Shown piece after piece: positions 9,668 to 17,510 of a stretch of 64,000 nucleotides of DNA. The DNA is from Chitinophagaceae bacterium (GTDB lineage: Bacteria > Bacteroidota > Bacteroidia > Chitinophagales > Chitinophagaceae). Made by a program: the position numbers and the translations under genes. Each line of letters starts with the position of its first letter. Position 1 is the stretch's first letter. The stretch lies in assembly GCA_025449935.1 (NCBI GenBank), contig JANWIJ010000042.1, positions 54,112-118,111 on the forward strand, written 5' to 3'. The notes beneath the pieces are model-generated. The model worked only from the letters and a program-made list of their open reading frames with translations. It did not search any database and was not told where the DNA came from.

Positions 9668-9713
9668 CGAAAATTTTCAGCGCATGAATACCCGATAAAA
9701 AATAACCCCGGCG

Positions 9714-9760
9714 TACTCCAAATGGAGTATAGGCGGGATGTAGTAACCGACATAGATTTA
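9714..9760 (+). promoter_or_regulatory. Cluster-type promoter, proximal, for second small peptide gene
   Basis: TACTCCAAATGGAGTA (9714-9729) is a perfect inverted repeat with 7-base arms. A TAGATTTA box follows at 9753-9760 after 23 bp. The predicted leader to the ATG at 9855 is about 90 bases. Confidence 0.6.
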
Positions 9761-9854
9761 CGGGAATTTCAAAAATTCACTAAAAAAAGCTACCATTATC
9801 ATAGCAAAGAAGTTTTAATCAAACATCCATTTTAACACGTTAAATCGAACAATT

Positions 9855-10244
9855 ATGAAGAGAATTAAAATGCTATTATCAGCTTCCCTGCTGCTGATGT
9901 GTTCAGTAGCATTCGGGCAGGCTGAAAAAACAGTATCCGCCTTGCAGGCAGGAACCAAATTAACCGACAGCGACATTGGCTTTTTAAGCATGGTAGCTGG
10001 TGCAAGTATTGATGCAAACCGGGGTGCCGGCGAGCGTGAAGCAACTATTGGTAATGTTAGCTACAAAGCTGGGCACACACTCAGCAGCGCAGAAGCCAAG
10101 TCACTGGACAAAGCGGTCAAGAATTTCCAGAAAACGTACAAAGCTCCCGATGCATCACGGGGTGCCGGACTTTGCTACTACTGGTATTATTATTGTGATG
10201 GTTACGGGTATTGCTACTGGTATAAATATTGGTACTACTGTTAA
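9855..10244 (+). CDS. Small secreted protein with Tyr/Trp/Cys-rich C-terminal tail (paralogue 2)
   Basis: 129 residues, paralogous along its length to the protein at 4323. A signal peptide ends near AFGQ. The core contains LTDSDIGFLSMV and SSAEAKSLDKAVKNFQ. The last 23 residues (107-129) hold 15 Tyr/Trp and Cys107, 114, 120 and 129, the same C-X6-C-X5-C-X8-C spacing as its sister, again ending in Cys. Arg102 precedes Gly-Ala-Gly at the tail border, in the same place as Arg110 of the sister. The family is unknown to me. Inference: leader plus tail precursor, exported, perhaps processed at the conserved Arg. It lies between two caspase genes on the same strand and has its own promoters and terminator, so it can be made in excess of them. 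Confidence 0.85.
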   Translation: MKRIKMLLSASLLLMCSVAFGQAEKTVSALQAGTKLTDSDIGFLSMVAGASIDANRGAGEREATIGNVSYKAGHTLSSAEAKSLDKAVKNFQKTYKAPDASRGAGLCYYWYYYCDGYGYCYWYKYWYYC

Positions 10245-10256
10245 AAGATTTTCTTT

Positions 10257-10283
10257 AAACCGGTTCCCTGAACCGGTTTTTTT
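10257..10283 (+). terminator. Rho-independent terminator after second small peptide gene
   Basis: A perfect 10-bp stem AAACCGGTTC (10257-10266) / GAACCGGTTT (10270-10279) with loop CCT and a T run to 10283. The stem core matches the terminator at 4755, which suggests the peptide gene was duplicated together with its terminator. Confidence 0.88.
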
Positions 10284-10320
10284 ATTCCCGGTTGTCAACC
10301 GGCCGGTCTGTACATAAAGC

Positions 10321-10366
10321 TACCCACCCGCTGGTATGGCCAAAGGCATTTAAAATCCTATTTTTC
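10321..10366 (+). promoter_or_regulatory. Cluster-type promoter, distal, for the 1490-residue caspase gene
   Basis: TACCCACCCGCTGGTA (10321-10336, one arm mismatch) is followed after 22 bp by TATTTTTC (10359-10366). It lies just downstream of the peptide terminator, so the next gene has its own start of transcription. Confidence 0.5.
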
Positions 10367-10378
10367 TGAGACCCGATT

Positions 10379-10424
10379 TACCCTCCATGGGGTATTCTGA
10401 TAAGAATGGATAGTAGTAATTTTC
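10379..10424 (+). promoter_or_regulatory. Cluster-type promoter, proximal, for the 1490-residue caspase gene
   Basis: TACCCTCCATGGGGTA (10379-10394; arms TACCC/GGGTA) is followed after 22 bp by TAATTTTC (10417-10424). The predicted transcript would begin about 8 bases before the ATG at 10438, giving a very short leader. It repeats the layout of the site at 10321, 58 bp upstream. Confidence 0.55.
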
Positions 10425-10437
10425 GTAAAATTTTTAG

Positions 10438-13400
10438 ATGGAGGCCCGTCAGATATATCCAGTACTCATAAGTATTCTTTTGGCAGTAAACCTGCAGGCA
10501 CAGCCCATCCAGCCGCTGCCGCGCAGTGTATTTACCAGGGAGGAGTCAATGATCCGCACGACGCTCTATGTGCCTGATAGCAACCAGTTATTGGTTTTTC
10601 ACCAGAATAAATGCTGGCTTACCGACCGGGAAGGAAAGATTCTTCGTGGTCCCTTTATCCTCCAGGATGATGGAACTGATGCGTGGTACCCTCGCATTTC
10701 GGCGTCCGGAAAAACCGTGGTTTTCTATATCCCAGAGCCAGATTGGATGGCCGACAATGACCGGATGGCTTTGTACAATCTTGATTCGGGGTATATCGTG
10801 GGGACGTACAAAATACCGATGATGAGTGATATTGACCGGGTACGTTTTTCCGGGGATTCCATATTTCACTATTATACAAGCTATGACAAATACAAAGGCA
10901 TTTATACCTGGTACACGGGTATGGGTAAAGTGAAGCTTGAGTCGCTGGTAGAAGACAGTTCGCACAGTGGCGTGTACGACCTGGCCTATTACAAGGATAG
11001 GATCGTGGGAGCGGTTCGTTCTGCGGATACACTTTTGCTCGTTAGTACCGATAGCAAGCGCCAGTTCTTTGAGGTCTTTAAACTGGGCAGTGTTTCCGTA
11101 AAAAATATCGTGCAGTTCTCGCAGGGTTATCCATATGCCCTGGCAGGTGATGAAGGTACCGGGCAGACAAGAATATTTAAACCCGCGGATACCAGTTTTA
11201 TACTTATCGCTACCCTGCCCCTTTTACCGGAAATATATGCAGCTGCCGGTACTGGTGAAAACTGTTATATCCTGTACCGTGATACAGCCTCAAAAAATGA
11301 CAGGACCCTGAAATTATTTGATACGAGGAGCGGTACGGCGAGGCCGGTGACCGGGGTTCCCCCGGATGCTGCAGGTTATATATATAATATATACCCGGAA
11401 AAAGAATTATTTACTGCCAGTCACCCAACCAATGGCACCATCACGGCTTTTAATCTTACCGACACAAAAGAGGCCTGGACCACATCCCCGAAACCCGCGT
11501 CCGCCATCTCAGTAAATAATAAACCCGGCAGCACCGACAACCGCCTCTTTAAGGTGTTGATCAAACAGGGCAGTGAGAATGTTGCAAGTTCCCATTACAA
11601 CGCCGGGACCAACCAGATTTCCCTGGTAAAGAATAATGGTAAACTGGTCACCGTGGACGCTGATGCCAAATGCGCAGTTCGGTGGGAACAATTTTATAAA
11701 GATGATAACCGCCTGAGCATAGTAAAACTGTTGCCGGGCACCAAATACATTTTATACAGCGAAGAAAAATGGAAAAAGAACCTGAATGCTGACGACCTGG
11801 ATGTGGAGCGGTTTAGTTACCAGTATCCTTATGCCGCCAAAGTCTTTGACCGGGAGTCAGCGAAAATAATTTTTAACCTGCAGTCACAGGATCCCGCGGA
11901 TATCCGTGTCCTCAATGATTCGTTGATTTACTGGCTGGGAGAAATGATCCCGGAGGGCAGGCATTCTGTCACCATCTATAACCTGAACACGGGTGTGGCA
12001 AAAAATATCCGCCCTTTCCCCCCGGGAGATATAACCGGGTATACTGTCAATTTTATCAATGGCAGGTTTTATTACCTCATGACAACGGGAGATAAAAAAT
12101 TAATGCTGGCAAATGAGTCGGGCAAAATTATCTTCCGCGAGCCATATCCTTACGAAAATGAGTTGGAGGACACGTACTTATATGTTGATAACTCTCCCTA
12201 TTTCTATTTTAATGGAAGCGAAAAGAAAACAGGGTCCCCGTTGTATAAAATACAGGGGGACTCAGTCCTGTTGATAAAAAGGCTCCCCCCCGGTATATCC
12301 GTCCTCGCTGCCAAATCAACTCCCACGGGGGTCTATTTCATGTATAAGAAGGAATATGTAAGAAAAAAAGAGAATGTTTATCATTACCGGCTCATCAATA
12401 TGATGACGGGAAAGGACAGGTTGATTGACTCGGTTGGTATTTATAATGATAAAACCTACGCGAAGTACGAACCATTCCCGGAAGAAAATTACTATACAAA
12501 AAATACGGATAATATCATCAGCTGGCATGATCTCAACAGCGGGTATGAGTTTAAAAATTTTGGCCGGGATGAAACCAGCATTATCTCGATCGCGTATAGC
12601 CCGGAGGGACGTTACCTGGCAGCCGCTAACCCGGATGGAAAAGTGATGTTATGGGACCTGGGAACAGGAAAAGAAACCCGGACATTAACCGTAGGAACGG
12701 GTGGGTATATTACCAAACTGGCTTTTAGTGGTGACGGTCAATACCTGGCTGCCTCCAGTGGTGATATCTGGGAAACCGCCACCGGTAAGAATGTAGTAAG
12801 TGTTACCGATGGGAGTATATGGGCGGTCAACAGTATTGATTTTTCCCTGGATGGTAAGCGAATTATCAGCGGCGGGGCCTGTGTGATCAGCTGGGATGCC
12901 GCCGACGGAAGCAAGCTCATTTATCACCAGGAACCGGGCGAAAAAGATATGGACAAGACAAACCAATGCTGGAACCGGTATGGTTGTGTAAGTCCTGATT
13001 ATAAATTTATGGTGCACAGTACAGCGATCCATCCAAACAGCCAGGATTTTGTTGTCGGGAACATGAGCGGGGTAATCCAAAAATGGAATACTGAATTACG
13101 TGCACTCCAGGCCTATAAAGTCCTGGAATATGTTGCCGGGCAAACAGACCGGAAAGTATACGACCTGAAATATACCCGGGATGGTAATTATGTTATTGCT
13201 GTCCAGCAAAAATGTATTTACCGCCTGGACGCAACTACTTTAGCGGTGCAGGATTCTTTGCTGATTCCCGAAGGAGAAGAGATACTGGGGATTGATATGG
13301 GATATGATAATCTTGTATTCGGCTGCATCACCCGCCGGAAGAACGAGCGGATTTTCCAGATAAGAAATATCACGGACCTTAAAGTGAAACAGGAGTTTTA

Positions 13401-14910
13401 TGCCGAAGGTGCATCGTTTAATAAAATATCCTTTTCACCCAATAAAACACAGGCCGCCACCGCCAGTGATGACGGGTTCTGTACTATCTGGGACCTCGCA
13501 AGCGGCAAGCCGGTGATGTACCTGAGCACGATCGGTGAATATGGTAATATCATGGTTACACCGGATAATTATTATATGGCTTCCAAATCCGCACTGGAAG
13601 GAGTTACATTTTTTAAGGACAGCAGCTTTTATTCTTTCGACCAGTTTGACCTCTATCTCAACCGCCCCGATATTGTCTTAAACAGGCTAGGGTATGCATC
13701 TCCTGAACTCCTGAATTTTTACAGGAATGCTTATTACAAACGGCTAAAAAAAATTACGGGAAATGTAAATGACACCGTGGTGAACGACTATGTGCCTTCG
13801 CTGAAGCTCAGCAATAAAAAATCAATCCCGGTAGTTACGGACACAGGATCGGCTGCGCTGGTATTTGAGATTGCCGATTCTTCGGCACAGAAGGGAACTA
13901 TTCGCATTTACATCAACGGGAACCTGGTAAAGGAACACCGCTTTACTGAAACAATCCCGTCTTCATTAACTTATGCTGACTCGGTAGTCCTCAGCCAGGG
14001 TATTAATAATATTGAAGCGGTCTACAGTTCGCAGTCATCCATTGAAAGCCGGAAAGAAAAAGTGTCTGTTGCTTATTCCCCGCGGAAACGGGTACAACCG
14101 AAGGTTTGGTTTATCGGGGTGGGTATATCCAAATACCGGGATGCCGACATGAATCTGAAATACCCGGTGAAAGATATCCGGGACATTGCCCGCGACTTCA
14201 AGAAAAAATATCCCGGCATCATCATCGATACGCTGCTCAATGAAAAAGCGACCCGGGAAAATATACTGGCCCTTCACGATAAATTAATGAATACGTCGGT
14301 CAACGATAAAGTAATCGTTTCGTTCAGCGGGCATGGATTGTTAAGTGACAGCCTGGACTGGTATTTCGCTACGCAGGATATTGATTTTAAAAAGCCAGAG
14401 CAACGCGGGCTGCCCTATTCCATGATGGAAGGCATACTGAACGGGATACCGGCCCGGCAGAAATTATTGCTGCTGGACGCCTGCCATAGCGGGGAAGTGG
14501 ACAAAGAATCCGATATCACCTTTGCTAATAAAGAAACGGGAATGGAGGAAGACGTTGTAGCCACGGCGAAAGGGGTGATCATAAAAGGAAGGAGCCAGGT
14601 AGGATTACAGACAAGTTTTGAACTGATGCAGGATATGTTTGCCAATCTCGGCAAGGGAAATGGCACTACGGTACTTTCGGCAGCCGGCGGAAAAGAATAT
14701 GCTTTTGAAAGTGATAAATGGAAGAACGGGGTCTTTACCTACAGCCTCCTGAAAGCATTAAAAGATCCGGCCACTGATGAAAACCAAAATAAAAAAATAT
14801 CCGTCCGGGAATTGAAAAAAGCCGTTTTCGATGCCGTCAAAAAACTAACCGGCGGGCGACAGAAACCTACCAGCCGGGTGGAAGTGCTGGATGACTGGGA
14901 CATCTGGTAA
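10438..14910 (+). CDS. Large secreted beta-propeller (WD40-like) / caspase-like / EF-hand protein
   Basis: 1490 residues. A signal peptide ends near LQAQP. An irregular propeller region covers about residues 30-690, clear WD40 repeats follow at about 700-1070 (SPEGRYLAAANPDGKVMLWD), then a linker (LNRPDIVLNRLGYASPELL, about 1075), an Ig-like segment, and a C14 caspase domain from about 1223 with His1299 (SFSGHG) and Cys1349 (LDACHSG). A degenerate EF-hand loop, DENQNKKISVRE, lies at 1447-1458. Layout and linker match the partial gene at 1-4130, except that this protein stops after the EF-hand and has no ankyrin repeats. Inference: an exported protease with a large substrate-binding or anchoring propeller, controlled together with the other three caspases and the two peptides. 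Substrate unknown. Confidence 0.9.
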   Translation: MEARQIYPVLISILLAVNLQAQPIQPLPRSVFTREESMIRTTLYVPDSNQLLVFHQNKCWLTDREGKILRGPFILQDDGTDAWYPRISASGKTVVFYIPEPDWMADNDRMALYNLDSGYIVGTYKIPMMSDIDRVRFSGDSIFHYYTSYDKYKGIYTWYTGMGKVKLESLVEDSSHSGVYDLAYYKDRIVGAVRSADTLLLVSTDSKRQFFEVFKLGSVSVKNIVQFSQGYPYALAGDEGTGQTRIFKPADTSFILIATLPLLPEIYAAAGTGENCYILYRDTASKNDRTLKLFDTRSGTARPVTGVPPDAAGYIYNIYPEKELFTASHPTNGTITAFNLTDTKEAWTTSPKPASAISVNNKPGSTDNRLFKVLIKQGSENVASSHYNAGTNQISLVKNNGKLVTVDADAKCAVRWEQFYKDDNRLSIVKLLPGTKYILYSEEKWKKNLNADDLDVERFSYQYPYAAKVFDRESAKIIFNLQSQDPADIRVLNDSLIYWLGEMIPEGRHSVTIYNLNTGVAKNIRPFPPGDITGYTVNFINGRFYYLMTTGDKKLMLANESGKIIFREPYPYENELEDTYLYVDNSPYFYFNGSEKKTGSPLYKIQGDSVLLIKRLPPGISVLAAKSTPTGVYFMYKKEYVRKKENVYHYRLINMMTGKDRLIDSVGIYNDKTYAKYEPFPEENYYTKNTDNIISWHDLNSGYEFKNFGRDETSIISIAYSPEGRYLAAANPDGKVMLWDLGTGKETRTLTVGTGGYITKLAFSGDGQYLAASSGDIWETATGKNVVSVTDGSIWAVNSIDFSLDGKRIISGGACVISWDAADGSKLIYHQEPGEKDMDKTNQCWNRYGCVSPDYKFMVHSTAIHPNSQDFVVGNMSGVIQKWNTELRALQAYKVLEYVAGQTDRKVYDLKYTRDGNYVIAVQQKCIYRLDATTLAVQDSLLIPEGEEILGIDMGYDNLVFGCITRRKNERIFQIRNITDLKVKQEFYAEGASFNKISFSPNKTQAATASDDGFCTIWDLASGKPVMYLSTIGEYGNIMVTPDNYYMASKSALEGVTFFKDSSFYSFDQFDLYLNRPDIVLNRLGYASPELLNFYRNAYYKRLKKITGNVNDTVVNDYVPSLKLSNKKSIPVVTDTGSAALVFEIADSSAQKGTIRIYINGNLVKEHRFTETIPSSLTYADSVVLSQGINNIEAVYSSQSSIESRKEKVSVAYSPRKRVQPKVWFIGVGISKYRDADMNLKYPVKDIRDIARDFKKKYPGIIIDTLLNEKATRENILALHDKLMNTSVNDKVIVSFSGHGLLSDSLDWYFATQDIDFKKPEQRGLPYSMMEGILNGIPARQKLLLLDACHSGEVDKESDITFANKETGMEEDVVATAKGVIIKGRSQVGLQTSFELMQDMFANLGKGNGTTVLSAAGGKEYAFESDKWKNGVFTYSLLKALKDPATDENQNKKISVRELKKAVFDAVKKLTGGRQKPTSRVEVLDDWDIW

Positions 14911-14914
14911 CGAT

Positions 14915-15043
14915 GCCGTTGTTGGTGTGGAGGTTCACTGTATCAAGGGCCTTTTATTGCAACACCAACAATGGCGCCGGAGAGTTGTTGGTGAGGAGAA
15001 TCTGAGATGCAGGACACCGTTATCGCAACACCAACAACGGCGC
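14915..15043. repeat. Interspersed inverted and direct repeats between convergent genes
   Basis: The core GTTGTTGGTG / CACCAACAAY occurs four times in alternating orientation (about 14918, 14963, 14984 and 15030). The plus-strand copies extend to a 19-base direct repeat (14959-14977 and 15025-15043) differing at one base. They can pair as hairpins. There is no strong T run, so this may be a bidirectional terminator or a small REP-like element. The 154-bp gap holds nothing else that I see. Confidence 0.6.
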
Positions 15044-15064
15044 GGTGCCACTATCCCGACGTTA

Positions 15065-16180
15065 TCAAAACTTTACCACCTCCCAATAAGCTTTTTTCGG
15101 TTTCAGGTCCTTGTCAAAAAGCAGGGGATAATCTTTTCTTCCCCTGACCGGGAAATTATCGAGCCAGCTGTGCCGGTCCGATATATTCCAGAAAGTGATG
15201 CCGGATAATACATGTTTGTATTTGCGGAATATTTTAAAACACATTTTGTATACTTCAACTTGCTTTGCTTCCCTTTCCGCTGTATAGGTTGTATCATAGT
15301 CGGACGATTTTCTTTCCCTCGCATTGTGTTCTTTCGGATAAACGGAAATATCCAGCTCGGTTACCTGGAGCTTCAGGCCTAACTCAGCAAAACGGCTCAT
15401 CGTGCTGTCCAGTTGTTGTTCTGTAGGCTCGTTCAGGGCCCAGTGACCCTGCAGGCCAAGTCCATGAATGGGGACCCCGGCATCCTTCAACCCCTTTACC
15501 AGTTTGAAGATCTTTTCCCGCTTCACGGCGTTGATCTCATTATAGTCGTTGTAAAATAATAAGGCATCCGGGTCTGCTTCATGGGCATACTGGAATGCTT
15601 TGGCCACAAAATCTTCACCACAGATTTTATAGAATTCCGAAGGGCGGAAATATTCGTCTCCTTTATCAGAAATAACTTCATTCACCACATCCCAGGCATA
15701 AATGATTCCCTTATAACGTTTAACCACCATAGTAATATGATCCTTCAGGCGTTGCAGCAGCACCTCTTTGCTCACTGGATTGCCCGCGGCATCTTTGAAG
15801 AACCAGTTGGGAGCCTGGTTATGCCAGCAAAGGGTATGGCCACGCAGTTTCAGGTTATTTCTTTTTGCAAAAGCCGCAATGGAGTCGGCGCCTTCCCAGT
15901 TATACTCATTCTCCTTCGGATGAACAGGACCCATCTTCATCGCATTCTCCGGCGTCATGCTGTTGAACTCCTGTAAGATCAGCGCGGCTTCATCTGTTTT
16001 TAAGGCGCGGGGAGATACCGCCACGCCTACCGGGAAATACCCGGCATAATAATCCTTCAGTCCCTTGCCTTCATCTATAGTTGTATGGATGGATGGTTGT
16101 TGCGATTGCCCGGACGAGCCACAATGGATCCCTGGAAAAGCAGTTAAAGCAAAAAGTCCAATGTTGAAAAGTCTTTTCAT
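15065..16180 (-). CDS. Endo-1,4-beta-xylanase, GH10
   Basis: 371 residues, hydrolyses the beta-1,4-xylan backbone. GH10 motifs are seen in order: HTLCWH (115-120), WDVVNEV with acid/base Glu168, and LQVTELDIS with nucleophile Glu275. The leader ends in GIHC-GSSGQ; Cys20 may be lipidated although the lipobox is poor, so the enzyme is probably a surface or periplasmic lipoprotein. It is the last gene of the long leftward arm of the xylan locus, 17 bp after the GntP permease gene. Length fits a single-domain GH10 without a binding module. Being the only endo-xylanase in the window, it likely produces the oligosaccharides taken up by the SusC/SusD pair. Confidence 0.95.
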   Translation of the reverse strand: MKRLFNIGLFALTAFPGIHCGSSGQSQQPSIHTTIDEGKGLKDYYAGYFPVGVAVSPRALKTDEAALILQEFNSMTPENAMKMGPVHPKENEYNWEGADSIAAFAKRNNLKLRGHTLCWHNQAPNWFFKDAAGNPVSKEVLLQRLKDHITMVVKRYKGIIYAWDVVNEVISDKGDEYFRPSEFYKICGEDFVAKAFQYAHEADPDALLFYNDYNEINAVKREKIFKLVKGLKDAGVPIHGLGLQGHWALNEPTEQQLDSTMSRFAELGLKLQVTELDISVYPKEHNARERKSSDYDTTYTAEREAKQVEVYKMCFKIFRKYKHVLSGITFWNISDRHSWLDNFPVRGRKDYPLLFDKDLKPKKAYWEVVKF

Positions 16181-16197
16181 AAATAAAATTTTACCGG

Positions 16198-17508
16198 TTA
16201 AATAAAAAGCTCCAGCAATAACACGCCTCCCAGTCCTAAAATAGAAATGACAGTCTCCATCACCGTCCAGGAGAGAAAGGTTTGCTTTAATGATAATTGG
16301 AAAAATTCTTTAAACATCCAGAAACCCGAATCGTTGATATGGGAGCCAAAGACACTGCCCGTGCCTACCGCCAGCACCATCAGTTCGGGGGATACCGTTC
16401 CTCCTGCAACGAGCGGTGATACTACACCGGCCGCGGTGATGCCTGCCACCGTCGCTGAACCAATCGTCACTCTCAATAAGGCGGTGACCACCCAGCCAAA
16501 AAGGAGAGGAGGCATTTGCCATTGACTGCTGAAAGAAGCAATATATGCACCGGTGCCGCTGTCGGTCAAGACCTGTTTGAATACCCCACCCGCTGTAATG
16601 ATTAATAGTATCATCGCGATACCGGACACGGCATCACTCAGCCATTTCATGACGGTTTCCATTGGGTGGCCAGCCCGGATTCCGAAATACCAGCCTGCCA
16701 TCAACACCGCGATTAATAAGGCAATCGTTGAATCACCCGTAAACAATAATATTTTCCGGATCATTGTGCCGGCAGAGAAAAAACTATTTGCCAATACTGC
16801 CAGTGTTATTAAAAGCACAGGTAACAAGGCAATAAAAAAACTTGGAAACGCTGCCGGTAATTTTTTTAAGGCAGGCTGATCCGTTCCAAACAGGTTGCTT
16901 ACATTCACTTTTACCCCCTGCAGCAATCTCCCGAGAAAAGGTCCCGCAAGGATCACTACCGGTATAGCTATCACGAGTCCATACAGTAATGTTTTTCCCA
17001 TATCAGCGTCAAACGCATTGACAAGCACAACAGGCCCCGGGTGTGGCGGCAGGAAACAATGAGTGGTGGATAGCGAGGCAGCCATCGGGATGGCAATATA
17101 TAATAAGGGTAAGCCTGTTTTTTTTGCGATGGAAAAAATCAGCGGCACCAGGATTACAAACCCTGCATTATAGTAAAGGGGAATGCCGATCAGGAAACCG
17201 GTTAACAGTACCGCCCATTGGATATTCTTTTCTCCAAAATTTTTAATGAGTGTCGTTGATATTTTTTCCGCGGCACCGCTTGCTTCCAGGATCTTTCCCA
17301 GGATCGCGCCAAGGCATATTATTAATGCCAGCCCGCCCAATGTGCTGCCAACTCCTTTTTCAATGGATTTTAAAAGATCTATGGGCTGCATGCCCAGCAA
17401 TAACCCGGCAATAATGGCGACAATCAACAAAGACAAAAAAGGACTGACTTTCCGGGCAGTCAGGAAAACCTGCAGGGCAATCGCAAATATGATAATAGCG
17501 AAAGTCAT
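16198..17508 (-). CDS. GntP-family aldonate:H+ symporter
   Basis: 436 residues, almost entirely hydrophobic with about 12-14 membrane segments. GntP motifs are seen: FLPPHPGPVVLVNAF near residue 152 and GSHINDSGFWMFKEFF near 390. Known: this family imports gluconate and related sugar acids. In context, 2 bp after the FAH-family dehydratase gene and downstream of lactonase and sugar-acid dehydratase genes, the likely substrate is xylonate or arabinonate formed in the periplasm. Gluconate itself cannot be ruled out. Confidence 0.9.
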   Translation of the reverse strand: MTFAIIIFAIALQVFLTARKVSPFLSLLIVAIIAGLLLGMQPIDLLKSIEKGVGSTLGGLALIICLGAILGKILEASGAAEKISTTLIKNFGEKNIQWAVLLTGFLIGIPLYYNAGFVILVPLIFSIAKKTGLPLLYIAIPMAASLSTTHCFLPPHPGPVVLVNAFDADMGKTLLYGLVIAIPVVILAGPFLGRLLQGVKVNVSNLFGTDQPALKKLPAAFPSFFIALLPVLLITLAVLANSFFSAGTMIRKILLFTGDSTIALLIAVLMAGWYFGIRAGHPMETVMKWLSDAVSGIAMILLIITAGGVFKQVLTDSGTGAYIASFSSQWQMPPLLFGWVVTALLRVTIGSATVAGITAAGVVSPLVAGGTVSPELMVLAVGTGSVFGSHINDSGFWMFKEFFQLSLKQTFLSWTVMETVISILGLGGVLLLELFI

Positions 17509-17510
17509 GC

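Noticed and set aside
9653..9835. Open frame of 60 codons upstream of the second small peptide gene
   Set aside because: It lies across two promoter sites, has no leader or known motif, and its composition is that of non-coding DNA.
4323..10244. Small proteins as classical RiPP precursors
   Set aside because: No radical SAM, YcaO, lanthionine synthetase or dedicated ABC exporter gene is nearby, and they have ordinary signal peptides. A RiPP-like fate remains possible but is not supported.
1..14910. Caspase cluster as an anti-phage (CRISPR-linked or CHAT/gasdermin type) defence island
   Set aside because: All four proteases and both peptides carry export signals, and no nuclease, gasdermin, Cas or NTPase sensor gene is present. 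Defence caspases act in the cytoplasm.
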